Source of the DNA: Glutinoglossum americanum
Taxonomy: Eukaryota; Ascomycota; Geoglossomycetes; Geoglossales; Geoglossaceae
Direction of reading: 5' to 3'
Assembly (NCBI GenBank): GCA_020080175.1
Contig: JAGHQL010000108.1
Coordinates: 1-64,000 of the forward strand
DNA: 64,000 nt
Made by a program: the position numbers and the translations under genes. Under the pieces are notes generated by a model. That model was not told the DNA's origin and ran no database searches. It worked only from the letters and a program-made list of their open reading frames with translations. How positions within the stretch are numbered: the first letter of the stretch is position 1; each line of letters starts with the position of its first letter. This document shows positions 12,601 to 24,616 of this stretch, piece by piece.

Positions 12601-13705
12601 GGGTGCCGATGTCAACGCGCAGGGTGGACGCTACGGCAATGCACTGCAGGCTGCTTCGTATGATGGCCACGACCTAGTCATCCAGCGGCTGCTCGAGAAG
12701 GGTGCCGATGTCAACGCGCAGGGTGGACTCTACGGAAATGCACTGCAGGCTGCTTCGTATAGGGGCCACGACCTGGTCACCCAGCGGCTGCTCGAGAAGG
12801 GTGCCGATGTCAACGCGCAGGGTGGACGCTACGGCAATGCACTGCAGGCCGCTTCGTCTGGGGGCCACGACCAGGCCATCCAGCGGCTGCTCGAGAAGGG
12901 TGCCGATGTCAACGCGCAGGGTGGACGCTACGGCAATGCACTGCAGGCCGCTTCGTCTGGGGGCCACGACCAGGCCATCCAGCGGCTGCTCGAGAAGGGT
13001 GCCGATGTCAACGCGCAGGGTGGACGCTACGGCAATGCACTGCAGGCCGCTTCGTCTGGGGGCCACGACCAGGCCATCCAGCGGCTGCTCGAGAAGGGTG
13101 CCGATGTCAACGCGCAGGGTGGACGCTACGGCAATGCACTGCAGGCTGCTTCGTATGATGGCCACGACCTAGTCATCCAGCGGCTGCTCGAGAAGGGTGC
13201 CGATGTCAATGCGCAGGGTGGACCCTACGGCAATGCACTGCAGGCTGCTTCGTCTGGGGGCCACGACCTGGTCATCCAGCGGCTGCTCGAGAAGGGTGCC
13301 GATGTCAACGCGCAGGGTGGATACTACGGCAATGCACTGCAGGCTGCTTCGTCTGGGGGCCACGACCTGGTCATCCAGCGGCTGCTCGAGAAGGGTGCCG
13401 ATGTCAACGCGCAGGGTGGATACTACGGCAATGCACTGCAGGCTGCTTCGTCTGGGGGCCACGACCTGGTCATCCAGCGGCTGCTCGAGAAGGGTGCCGA
13501 TGTCAACGCGCAGGGTGGAGTCTACGGCAATGCACTGCAGGCCGCTTCATCTGGGGGCCACGACCAGGTCATCCAGCGACTGCTCAAGAAGGGTGCCGAT
13601 GTCAACGCGCAAGGTGGATACTACGGCAATGCGCTGCAGGCTGCCTCGTCTGGAGGCCACGACAAGGTCGTCCAGCGGCTCAAATCGGCTGCACAATCCC
13701 GATAG
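9619..13705 (+). CDS. NACHT-ankyrin STAND (NLR-like) protein, frame broken in its N-terminal domain
   Basis: This is an NLR-like protein of the type linked to non-self recognition and heterokaryon incompatibility in fungi. The first segment (9619-about 10165) matches the first half of the fungal NACHT N-terminal domain (PF17100-like: KRDDCEKRGWKFKLNGRQI, then RDLAQKIIVWVEK). The rest of that domain continues in another frame from 10170 (GALLVGVEKVAHLTN). Comparison with the family from memory suggests a few tens of residues are missing at the junction, and no plausible intron bridges it. From 10170, exons 10170-10860, 10919-11540 and 11602-13705 give a clean 1,138-residue product. Walker A, GIPGAGKT, is completed exactly across the first intron. 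Walker B is LVLDALDEC. Twelve ankyrin repeats end the protein. Either the gene is damaged, or translation starts internally at 10170. NACHT domains oligomerise on ligand binding by the repeats. Confidence 0.8.
12506..13693 (+). repeat. Twelve 99-bp tandem ankyrin repeats
   Basis: A 99-bp unit (33 codons) recurs twelve times at exact 99-bp spacing, each with a GADVNAQGG turn and, in eleven units, YGNALQAAS (YGDALQAAS in the first). Units 4, 5 and 6 appear identical in DNA, as do units 9 and 10, so homogenisation is recent. Differences concentrate in three places: the residue before YGNA (H, R, L, P, Y, V), the pair after QAAS (YG, YD, YR, SG), and the residues after GH (NQV, DLV, DQA, DQV, DKV). 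The 99-bp period opens long spurious frames on both strands. Confidence 0.97.
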
Positions 13706-14620
13706 TACCTACAGCCGGTTATCCCGCCCGCCACCATGGCATTCGCAAGCATCATATATTATTTTCCACTATTCTTTCGGTTTCTAAAATCCTTGTCTAT
13801 TGCTATTCATATTTGCCCCTGTTGCTCGAATATGGCCTCTATGCCTGCCTCTAGAAGATCCCGGTGAGATAGTGGCTTAGTGAGTCATGATCTACGGCAC
13901 TGTGGAGGCATATGTTCAACTAGTGGGTAGAAGGGTGGTTGGATTAAGCAGGTCGTGGGTGCGGTAGGTAAGCTACCCCCTGCCAGGAGAATAACTAATA
14001 ACTAACTAATAAAACTACCACTTCCGCAGCATAGAAATCACCTCTACAGTACCAGGCCATAAGCAGCCCTCACATATCACCCCGTTCTTAGAGGTCACCA
14101 CGAGGAGAATGGGTATTGTTGAAGATTGCAAGACTATTAATATATACCGTATTCTTACACATAAGACTAAAGCGTAGTTCGAAGAGAAACTCATCAAGTG
14201 GGAACTACCTTAGTAGAACTTGACATACGACTTGAAATCAGTCATTTAATTAATGCTGATTGCTATATAGAGGACCTAGTAGAACTCTAGAGGTCCGACA
14301 GCCTTGTGAATAATTAATTTTTAAGAATTACAATGATTTCGGCATCACCGTAGTAGTTGGAAGCGAATGCACCCTATGTTCCATGGATATTCCCTCCGAA
14401 CCCATGTATAACTCCAACCCCCAGACTAGACCCTAATATGGTCTCCGGTCACGGTCCGCAAACTCCGCTAGGTTCAAGGGAAATAAAACGTATGGCGACT
14501 GACCAAAACACTCACACAGCCCGGCCCATATCTTCCGATGAAAGGCTTTCATCTGAAGCCATCCTCTCGCCCGCCTCTAGAAACTCCTGAGTTTCGCCTG
14601 TCTCATCAACAACCCAGCCC
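13706..14620. other. Intergenic, nothing recognised
   Basis: Contains AT-rich patches (for example around 13990-14010 and 14310-14330) and short open frames without motifs. No gene supported. Confidence 0.45.
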
Positions 14621-15762
14621 TTACCTCCGCCCGTTCTTCGCCGCAGGCCATATCGATATCTTTTTCCCAGCTGCAAGATGTTCTTGTGATGCTGGCTGAC
14701 AGAAACCTGCCCCAAGCCCTACGTTCATCTTGCTATCACACACGTATGTCATCGCCGCCGCAACTGAGTCTGGTTTGCGGGGCAGGTGCGGCAGGAAACG
14801 GCGCCAGATGTCAAGACCGCCGAGCTCCGCGAGCATAATACTTAAGACCCTGAGGCTCGCGATGGCGCAAAAGAGAAACTCTTCCCGGAGCTGGCCGGGA
14901 CGGTAGGGTAGGCCGGAAAGAGCGACGACAAGGAATTCGGAGAGTAGGGCGGTAAATGCAATGGTAGCGGCGGTAAAGTGCCGGTTATGCAGCATAGGGA
15001 GAAGCGATGTTAGCGGTAGGGTACGTTTCCTTAGAAGAATGGTTGGGCGGGGATGGGCATCGGGTTGGTTAAGGCGTATATATGGCAACAAGGTTCGCGA
15101 CTCTGAGAGGAAATGCTTTAGTAACTTTCTCCTCGCACGTGGTCCATTTATTGTGCGTACCTCTTTCAAGATGGGTCCGTTCGATGAAGCCAAGCAACAA
15201 AGAACCGCAAATAGTAACCGCCGCCCAACTGAACGGCCCTTGAAGAACTTGGTGAGCCTTGAATTGTTGACATCCCTGAAATGCGCGATCGTAGCGACGA
15301 GAGTACCCAGTAAAAGCAAAAGAAGATCCCGTCGGTATACATCGCGAGATTCTCTCATCCACTCACAAATCTGAATCTGAATCTCACCCGTGCGGCTGAC
15401 GAGTCCAGGTCGATTTCCCGTGGAGTGAGTCCTACTTCTTGCGTCACACCGCCATCCGCAGACGCAGGGATAACACCATAGCGTTCTCTCCCGGTAGTGT
15501 TGTGGTACATGCCGAGCTTGTATTTCTTTTCTTCGAAATACTCATTGAGCTCTTTCGCCGATATCTCGGCGCCCGAACCCCGGAAGTCATTCTCTACCTC
15601 TGGATGGCCCATAATAGATGCTATCGTAGTAATGGAAGTAGATTCCCTAGAACAGCCTGATGGCTTACGGAACCATAATACTGCGATGAGTAGTACTATT
15701 AGGGTGGTTACGATTGATAGAAGAACTTGCAGAGTGCGGATGATTGGTGTGAGCACCACCAA
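14621..15762 (-). pseudogene. Remnant of a DUF3433-type fungal membrane protein
   Basis: Two adjoining minus-strand frames, 15762-15355 and 15358-14621, both look like one DUF3433 repeat of large fungal membrane proteins. The first has a membrane helix (LLSIVTTLIVLLIAVLWF) followed by SITTIASIMGHPEVENDF, a hallmark of this family. The second has FTAATIAFTALLSEFLVVAL, LPYRPGQLREEFLFCAIASL, and then FLPHLPRKPDSVAAAMTYVC. Intact members are around 1,000 residues or more with two such repeats; here only about one is left. The two parts are out of frame with each other, and the middle (around 15100-15250) reads poorly, suggesting further indels. No continuation is seen downstream. It is a decayed gene with no evidence for expression. 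Confidence 0.65.
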
Positions 15763-16347
15763 ATGTCAGTATGGCGGTGCTCAACACTGGACGTTTTAAA
15801 AGCGCGGCTAGAATTAGTTGTTCAGAAAGAAGTCCGAGGACAGGGTCCTTAACAAAGAGCTTGACAGAGTTTTGGCTAGGTAGCTAGACCCTATTCAAGC
15901 TAAACCCCGAACTCTCAGCACGGACCCATGCCACCCGGGAGAGGCTGCTTTAACCCCTCAACCCCGCACTGCTAGAACAGCCCGGCCAAATCCGTAATTA
16001 TTCATCACAAACAGTGCTAAAGCCATTATTGCTTTTGCGGGCCTCGCATGCGGCTGCCACAGCTAATACCGACAAGCCGTTGTCCGGCATGTTACACTGG
16101 GGGGGGAGTGTGGTTTGACCAAACGGCGTGGTGTAGAGGCGCTAAAAAGGTGCATGCAGCGCCGATACCTTATGGTTGCCTAATTAATCTCCTGTACTTA
16201 GACAGGCCTCTCACATTTTAGTTCATCAATCGGCCATTCGTGGCAACCTACCGCCATGGAGGGCAGGCGATATATACGTATGTGTAAACCAATCATATCC
16301 TTCAACATTAGCGAGGGTAACTACCAGCTGATTTCAAGGACGTATGC
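15763..16347. other. Intergenic between two decayed genes
   Basis: No gene supported. A short run of nine G lies near 16099-16107. The DNA is otherwise unremarkable. Confidence 0.4.
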
Positions 16348-17764
16348 CATGCAATCTACTCGACCCCACTCCGCTCGAATCACCACCAGCGAAGCTGACC
16401 GAACTGAAGTCAACATAGAATCTATGGTTCTCCGTCTTTCACCGTTTGAGCACGAGCCATTACCCTCTGAAACCTCAATCTGTCTACTCGAGATAGAGAT
16501 ACACGATTAGTTGGGTGGCACCATCTCATGCCCGTTGCATACCACAGACTTGGCTAATGCACCCCCATACGACTCACTATCTTACATGTGGGGGAATCCG
16601 CAATCACCGTACTCGGTATCATACTTGGAATCACCCACCCATAGAACTCCCAGCATTTCCGTTATTTGTAATGGTAGAGCTTTTCTGGTATCGCCCAACT
16701 TGAGGGATGCTCTTCATATGCTCCTTAGGGCCGACTATGATCGGTTTGGTGTCTCCGGGCAGATGTATGTCTGGATTGATGCTTTATGCATTGATCAATC
16801 AAATCACTCAGAGCGCAATACGCAAGTATCACTTATGGGCGACTTTTTCGAGGATCCCGGACTGTCATTGCGTGGCTGGGGCAAGAAGATGGGTTTACAC
16901 CGGATGCTTTCACTGCCATAGAGAGACCCCCTACCATACCCAGTGATCGTTATAGGATCGTAGACGCGGACGACTTTCTGATCCCATGATATATCCTTCC
17001 AAACTTGGCATATCGCCACTTGCTCATTCTCACTAGCTGGGGCTCGTCGCATTTTTGCACTGGACTTACTTCGAGAGGGCTTGGGTTGTCCAGGAGGTAG
17101 CTGCTGCCAAGTCGGCCGTTATCTTATGTGGCTCGGCGGTATTCCCTTAGGAAAAGTTGTCATACTCAGGCCAACGCCCGGCGCCACTGGAATGCAGGGA
17201 ACAATTTATCAACCATGTGAGCGCTCTCACTGTCCTGATTTTACACAACAAGAGACCACCAAATCGCGATTCAACAGGCACCGGTGGCCGGCTATGGCGA
17301 AGGATCTCAGACCGCCTCCACAACTTCTATGCAGACTTGACGGTTCGTGCCCACAAAAAACTGAACACGAAGCCATGGATCAACCTTACTTCCTCGGAAC
17401 CAAGCAGCTCCCCTTTCAACGAAAACATTTTCATGAAAAAGACTCAAAGCATTAGTGGAACGGTCGAACAGTCCTTAGATCGGCACTAGAGTTTTCTCGC
17501 CCCTTTGCACAATTTCGGCGCGAAATGGATCTCACAGTCGGTTTTAGGCGCGTGGTGAGGACCAACGGCGGCCTTTTAGGAATCGGCCCTGCAGCGCTCT
17601 GTGAGGGGGACTAGATTTTGGTTTTAACTATCACAAAGACTCCTTCCGTACGGCAGCGCGTGGATGGGAATTATGAGCTAGTAGGAGAGGCCTATATGCA
17701 CGGGATCATGCATGTGGAGGCGATGGATGTGAACCTGGACCTTGTCGATGTTACGCTTGCATGA
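16348..17764 (+). pseudogene. Decayed HET-domain (heterokaryon incompatibility) gene
   Basis: HET-domain landmarks occur in order but in different frames. These are SPFEHEPLPSETSICLLEIE (about 16440-16500), YDSLSYMWGNPQ, NLRDALHMLLR and WIDALCIDQSNHSERNTQV (16570-16830). They are followed, after a frame change near 16855, by IAWLGQEDGFTPDAFTAIE. Next come RAWVVQEVAAAKSAVILCG near 17090-17145 and a C-terminal GNYELVGEAYMHGIM motif ending at 17764, which in the family is the conserved tail. An in-frame TAG lies at 16508-16510, and several stops interrupt 17210-17640. HET proteins trigger regulated cell death after fusion of unlike strains. This copy cannot make a full protein. The preserved order from N to C terminus argues for one gene that decayed in place. 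Confidence 0.8.
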
Positions 17765-19812
17765 TTACGGTCGGCATAGCTGTTTGAATGTCTCTGAGCC
17801 CCTAATTTTTCAAGCTTATACATAATAATTTGAACGGATAACTACTCGGATACCACAATTTTGGTTTTTATTGCTATAATCCCATGACTCCAGCAAATAG
17901 CTGCTGGCGTACCAACCCCAACGCCCCTTTTTCGAGGAATATAATTAATTTGCAGATGGCCGGAGCTTTCATTCATGAGGTATGATGTCAGTGTCGAGAC
18001 CAGCTATGTTGTCACCATGCAAGTTAATATCGGGCCGGGGCACCTATTTCTTGCAGGATTATCTAGGGAGTACGCACCGGAGTATGCTATGTCCATTACA
18101 GCGCTAGGTCATGAGTCTTGGTGCGGGGATTTGATAGTGTCACTTCACCTATAGATTACCCCGTGCGAGCAACGGACGCGCTTGCCTGTGCCACAACCAA
18201 AATCGGCCACTCCAGCACATTCAAGGTTCTAGAAAGCGTGCCTACCATCAACCTGGTTCACCAGCACCCAGACCCCTCGACATGTGCTCCGCGAACACAT
18301 GAAATATCAGCTACAATATGTTCTACCCAAGGGCGGGTTGGAGAATCCTCGCTTCCTTCACGCCCACTCGTACCGAGTTAGATTAATGATGGTTCCGGGC
18401 CACCCCAAAACTTCATGTAGCCGAGTCCGGATAAAAGAGGTGCAGAAGGGATTGAAGGATGAAGGGTTAACTCGCCTGTCTATCCTCGTACATGGTGCCT
18501 ACGGTTGATATTGCGGATAATAGCCTGCTAGGATGCAGCGAGCGTGGGGGCGGGACTGGGACAGGAGTTACTTGACAAACTTGGGGGTGGTTGGCTACTG
18601 TCCTAGCTTCCGCCTAGTACTTTTGCAGTGCCGATTTCCCCTTGTTCTAGGCTTCTCCTGTACTCGCCGTCTCCTTTGGGTTCGCCACCGCCTACTCCCC
18701 TCCAGTAATCCACTTTCTCGACCATCAAAACATGTTAGCATTTTCCAACAACCACAGCTAGCGAAATCGATCTCTTTGTTGTTGCCATAACAATAGAGTT
18801 CATATGTGCATGACGGCAGAGGAGCGCACACCAGGAGAACTACCGATTAGTTCTATAGACTCGGATGCAAGCGGATAGCTAGGCTGACCCAGTTATCGAT
18901 GGAAATCCGTCTACAGCATCGGCAGCGCCCTCAACCTACTCGCAACACTCCCATCTCTAGAAGGGTGGATCCAAGCCCGAGACACCTCATAGCACATCAG
19001 GAGAAGCTCGTAGGGTTTAATTTACCCCAAGAAGTAATTTGTGAGTTCTACATCTTCAAAATCCATAGTTATACAAATTGAAGCTCACCCACAAAGAAGG
19101 GGGCGAAACTACATCGGAAAGCTAAACTGGGGGCCAACTTCCACAGACCGATCGGCATGTCCCGGCCTAGGAGCTTGCCCTACCAATGCAGAGGTATTTA
19201 GCAAAGTATACGGATGTAAAACTCAAACAAACCCCGATAACCCCCGCCACGCCAGCCAACTTTCCAGTGTTTAAGGTAATTGACTATTTGAAACGCCAGG
19301 ATACGTATATATAGGATCCTGCAAAGACGCGGGTTGTTTCAAATTAGTGACACAATCCACAAGGACGAAAATATTCGTCCCAGCCTGATTTCCGTTGTTA
19401 TCCAAAAACGGCTAATTCAATAAGGGTTAGCCCACGGAAGATTCTAGTCTGGGGGGCGTGGGGAACAACATACCGTAGTTTGGCAGTAATTTTCTGTGTT
19501 CTCCGCACTGTCCTTGTTGCAGCCAACGGCAGAACGGTGGTTGTCAAGCCTTCCAGAGAAAGTGTTTAGAGTTGGCGACGTGGTCATTGAACCGCAAGAG
19601 GTCCAGAATATGGGAACACTAATATTTTTGGTACATGATTAACTCCGGGTCTGGAGTAAAGGAGATGGAGCAGGGGGCTTACAAGGTCCAGTATCCGCAG
19701 TACTGGTCTTTGTCAGCCGGTCTGTTAACAGTGATACCTATTGACGTGGATTTTGCTTCAGAATAGCTATAAGACGCTCCCTATAACGCCCGATCAGCAG
19801 AGGTGATAACTA
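17765..19812. other. Intergenic, nothing recognised
   Basis: Several open frames of 60-90 codons on both strands (for example 18118-18381, 18284-18508 and 18533-18790) show no family motif, and overlapping frames look equally open. I find no supported gene. Confidence 0.4.
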
Positions 19813-20415
19813 CTAACGTTTAGAAGTACCTAAGAGAGTGCTTACAAGGTTAAAAGCGAATTTCAAGACACTTGCCGGATCATCCCGCTTAGATAGAGGC
19901 GATGGATCCGACCTTGACGATATCCCCGCGCCAACATTAAACGTATATGTTTGTGTGATGGTTAAGGCCTTGTGGATGTAAACGAACATGGGGAATTCGC
20001 TCGACACGGGCCAAATTCGGTGTACACCACTTCGTTACCGTAGGTAAAGTATTCCCTGACCTCGCAATAGGCAGAGCAGTGGAGAGCCTGGCCATCCGGA
20101 TACGACAAGTGGCTCTTGCAGCTGCGGTCGTCGCCAGGGGCATTGACAACAGGACACCCGCCCGGTTGGCCATTATAATAGCTCTAGAGCGTACAAATAT
20201 GGGTTAGAGAATAGTCGATAATTGTATTTACAGATAGATGGGGTTTGTAGCAGGAGCTACGACGCCGACAGTGGAACCCCTAGGGGCTCAACGCCATTAG
20301 GGCAACCGGAACTTCTCGGAGAAACCTTGGGTTGATCCCAGGGGAGGGCGAGCGCTTGAGAACCGACAGTGAAGCCCAAAGATAGCAGAGAGGCGAGTAT
20401 GACTGATCTGGCCAT
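19813..20415 (-). pseudogene. Fossil of a small secreted cysteine-rich protein gene
   Basis: On the minus strand a start at 20415 opens a convincing signal peptide (MARSVILASLLSLGF, then an ALA cleavage-type site). Downstream is a block with regularly placed cysteines, including CPVVNAPGDDRSCKSH and HCSAYCEVREYF, and a tail (ITQTYTFNVGAGIS) typical of small secreted fungal proteins of unknown role. The parts lie in order on one strand, and an intron probably separates the signal-peptide part from the cysteine-rich part. The remainder cannot be read as a single protein, so I treat it as a fossil with about one or two breaks. The family is not named with confidence; such proteins can be effectors or toxin-like. 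Confidence 0.45.
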
Positions 20416-23129
20416 TTTGACGGCTAGAGATTCGAGAATGAGTTTAAGTGATAGTTGGTAGTGCTGAGAGATATCGGAATCAGCACTAGACTATATGTAA
20501 ACCCACCTTCTAGAGCCATGCCTATTATTTAGTTGTGCCGCAGCCCCAAATGTCGCCTGGGCGGTCCCTCAATTTCCGCAAAAACTCACAAGGACATCCA
20601 AGGCGCGACAACACCCTCTACTAGTATCCCTACCCATCCAACAGTTTATCCTGAAACTGCCTCTCCGCAAGTACACAGGTATTTTTGTTGTTACTTCGTG
20701 TCAGCACTCATTTCGTACATCATAGTTGTAAACTTAGCAGGCTCGTCCGATGTGAGTTGTCTGGAGATTTTGCGAGGGACCCTGCCCATGCTGAGTGACG
20801 TGAGCAGTTGATTTCGACAGCCACGCGTATCTTGAAACCACAACGAGGCCCTTTCTCTGGCCAAGCAATTTCCAAAGCTGGCTGAGGTGGCTTTACCAAC
20901 AAGATCGAGTTAGAGTTATCTAACAACGGGGAAATGTTCTGCGTGAGCCACAGTGTGGGGCGAAGTAAGGTCAAGAAATTGATGATACCCTAGAGGCGCA
21001 GAATTACAGCTACCGGATGAAACACGAGTGAGGGGCCATGTAGGGTTTAGTTGGCGATCAGCGCAAGGGCCAGGAAATGGCGTGTGCTCAGATATAGCGT
21101 GAAAACCCGGACAATGAGCGCAAGGAACCGAATAAATCCATCCCTCCATTAGGTAGGGGCTCAAAGGTAGCCGTCAGCGAGACGTTTAGATTATCCCTAT
21201 CACCTATGCCGACCAACGGGACGCAGGGAGTATTCAGACGAACCGCTAACAGATGTTAAGCTTGTTTTTCTAAGTGTGCCTAGACCATCCGTCTGGTAAG
21301 CTACATGTAATCTTCTCCATGCGAACGGACATTGGTCACTAGCGATGGGAGCTTAGCCTGCAATAGTGCTTGTATGTATAAACCCATTCGCCTTTCGGCG
21401 GCCAACCGAAGAGTTAGCGACTCTTAATGACCGGACCACGGGTACTTGGCTATCTTGTTATCAACAAACACAGTAGCCTATGCCGTGGGTCACGTGTGTA
21501 CCGTTGGCGTAGACGAGATCCCAACGGTCTTTTCCCCTTAGATTTTGTATCCATGCATGCTTACGCATAGTCATCCTAATCCTATTAATTAGGCTGTCGC
21601 AGTAGGCCTTATGTGTCGCTCGCGCGCACACGCGCGAAAAGCTTAAACTGAGATGTCAGGCGTGAAGACAACCAAAGCGGGGGGGTATGTGGCGAAATGA
21701 GTATGTTTCAACGCTCGGTCCTTCCAGCTTACGAATAAATATCTCCGTAAGCTTTATTATCGCTCCCCTAGCACTAACTTCTTCGCACATCCAGCGCAAG
21801 CGCATGTGGAAAAGCCCACAATCTGAACTGAAGAAGGAGATACCTCCAGCCCGGCTTCTCTATTTTCCGTATCTCCGCATAGGCATGCCTCCCGTAGGCA
21901 AAACTACATGCGGTTTTGTTGGTATTTTGGACAAAGGTCCAGGACTGGGAATATGTGGCTGAGGATCGGGATCCTTGCAGGTTCGAAGATTTTTCTTGAT
22001 ATGCGAGAGACGTGGCAAGGTGAGGTGAAGCATTTAGCTGGTTAATTTCCCGAGTTGAAGGATCCGGCACCCGCCCCCGCACTGACATAGGCACTCCCAC
22101 CGTCGCGTTGTTGGATCCCCAGCTATACATAATTGTGTCAAGTACAGCCAGGGCTCATACTATATATCATATGTTTGTACGTGCGCATAGCGTACATGGA
22201 GTATCAGGTCATACGTTTCCCCAGCACCTCCGCGAAAATTTTGCTGGAATTCTTTGCGGGGGTGGGGCCTCGACGCCATATAATACAAACCCCCGCAACC
22301 AGAGGCAGTTGTGTACCTTTGATAAACGGTAGTGGCGCTTGTGTGCCTCATATTCTATAAAAATATGCTTGCAAGACAGAACCCAGATGCCCGACGCCCA
22401 TAGAGAGAGTGAAGTACCCCAGAGCCCTAAAAAGGCAGGAAGCAAATCAGAAAAGATATTCGTATAAAGGAAGGCCCAGCGCGTGTGAACGAATTTAGGA
22501 CTACAGACCAACAGCCATCACCAACCAGAGATGTGACCGCCTAGGACGTTCCAACTACACATGTTAGCATGATTCATTGGTGGCGTACTATCCGCATCAC
22601 CGTAGTCCCAATCCGCTGTGCGAACCTCCTAGTTAGCTAACGTCCAAAACCGATCCGAATGTGAGGCAGGGAGATTGTCGCACGGGGGTTAAACATACGT
22701 GAAATCTCGGTCCAAAGGTGGATATCAGAACTCCGGGGAAGCCTCCACCAATCGCTAGAGCGATATTCGAATTGGGCATCGCCTTATCACACGGAGGCGT
22801 TAGAATCGGTTAGAGGATAGATGCGTGGGGCTGCTGCGGCGATTAATTCTCAAGAACTTACCCTTTCCGGAGTTGACCAGGCTGGCGCAGCCCACGTCGC
22901 ATTTTCTGCGGAATGCGGAGTGCGAATACAAGCCGACGTAGACCTTTGGATGCTTCCTCATGTTTTGGAAGCCCTCATTTCTGATATCGGTGGAACCGGG
23001 AACATCGCTTCGAATAAAAGTTAGCGGCCAACCATTAGCTAAAGAAGGCGTGAGTAGCGACCTACACGTCGACGGTTATTAAGTCTTTCCAGTCATATCG
23101 GTCGTGATCCCCATGTCTATTGTATATAG
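20416..23129. other. Long gene-free stretch
   Basis: No supported gene in about 2.7 kb. Frames at 21687-21962 (plus) and 21774-22130 (minus) overlap each other and show no motifs. A short CG-rich near-palindrome (CGCGCGCACACGCGCG) lies near 21621-21636. Base composition is not strongly AT-biased, so heavy RIP is not obvious by eye. Confidence 0.4.
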
Positions 23130-24025
23130 CAGCCTATGGGAATTAGCTTCACGCTCCAGAAAGGGGTATCTGGATGCTCACGCTTGCGATCCACCAGTCA
23201 TCACCGCTGGCCAATAGTTAACGCCCAATCTTTAGTCAATATCAGGGCAGGCAGAATATACTTAGCACCGGGGTCTCTAGTGAAGATAATCGAAATTCCC
23301 TCCCAATCGTGTCTATGCCCAGCTGCTAAATTGCCATCATGCCTATTGGTTGTTAGCAAGAGCCCTCAACAAGAAAAGACTTTCCTTACACGTAGTAAAC
23401 ATCAAAGTTAAGCCTCCATTCGCTACCGCACAAAGTGGCACCAACGTAGATTGGGAATGCGTTACCCGGAGTATAGTCTGGAATATGTCAAAATCTCCGT
23501 TGAGCTCCGTGAGATGGCAGGTCCTACCTCCATGATAATCCCCAGGATCTGTGCAATCCTCACCAGGATTGATGCTCAGGGGTTTGTTGGTTCCTGGGTT
23601 TGGCCTTGGGGGATTGCTGCCGAGCACAACCGCGCTTTCTGGATAACATGGCTCCTAGACAGCATCAGCGCCTCTGTGAAATGATGGTAAAAAGGCGGTA
23701 ATCTATGTCGGCGACTGACTTGTCCACGGTCTACCCTCCCAAAGAGCCATACAGGGGTGTGCACAACAGCTGGATTCCTGCCATCATCGGCAAATCCGTA
23801 CTTTCGCGCGATCTCATCAAAGAAGCTAAACCTGCTCCCATGGAACGCTCTCTGGCTAACGCCAGGAGGCCGGTTAGGAATCGGCGGAATCTGTCTGTCC
23901 TGCCTGTTGTTGAAAATGCCACGGTTAAGAGAGAGACCCGGAGGAGTTCCGGGCAGCGCTCTCGGAAGCGCATTGATAGTAGACAAGAATATAAGAAAGG
24001 ACAAAAGAAGTCTAAACGAGGGCAT
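23130..24025 (-). pseudogene. Fossil of an NPP1-like (Nep1-like) secreted protein gene
   Basis: A minus-strand start at 24025 gives a clear signal peptide (MPSFRLLLSFLIFLSTINAL). Near the other end, around 23310-23290, the sequence GHRHDWEGISIIFTRD occurs. GHRHDWE is the hallmark heptapeptide of NPP1/Nep1-like proteins, which in working copies are secreted and in many cases cytolytic to plants. The sequence between these two landmarks and after the heptapeptide is poorly conserved and broken in several places. Span and order fit one old, decayed gene. Age cannot be estimated without homologues. Confidence 0.55.
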
Positions 24026-24616
24026 TGCTGAAGCAGATGAACGAGAGACAAGTTATGAACAGGTTACAAGGAAATATAGTTGGGATCGAGTGATGAAGGC
24101 TAGGCTGGGTCGAGTCTTATACCAACTCTGCTCTTGGCCTTCCATGGGAGATGGCGGTAATTTGGTCATAGGGCCTATTCCATCAGAAATTGGATCCATC
24201 ATCCAAGGCGAAGTGGGTGGGGCGCATCCAGAAGCGCTGCGAGCAAAGAGTAGAGCTGTAGACCAAAGAAATTTTGTGGTAATTTTGTTTCAGACATCTG
24301 GGGCTGGTGCGGCATGACGATTGTTTGTTTGTTGGCTGGTAGCGTTAAATTTGTTGGGTAGTTATTTAGTTGATTAATCAGTTGGTTGGATGGGAGTCGC
24401 CCGCCGCGCTCGGGCCACATCCTGCCAAGCGATCCGCGAGTCGAACATGAAACGCCAACTCTTGGTGGCGACGTTGCGATTTTAAATACCAAGGCATCAC
24501 CCATTTCCATGAGCAACCTCAGAGGTGCCAACTACCGCGACAGCTAAAACTGCTACTAATATAGGGTCAGCCTTCTTTCTGCATCGCGATTGCGAACTTC
24601 GTTCCGCATATTCAAT
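24026..24616. other. Upstream flank of the membrane-protein gene
   Basis: No gene recognised. The region lies between the NPP1-like fossil and the next gene, which point in opposite directions, so it would be the shared upstream region. Confidence 0.4.

Noticed and set aside
12674-13462. Long open frames on the minus strand and in a second plus frame inside the ankyrin repeats
   Set aside because: The 99-bp unit is a multiple of three without stops in these frames, so openness follows from repetition; the NACHT-ankyrin frame explains the region.
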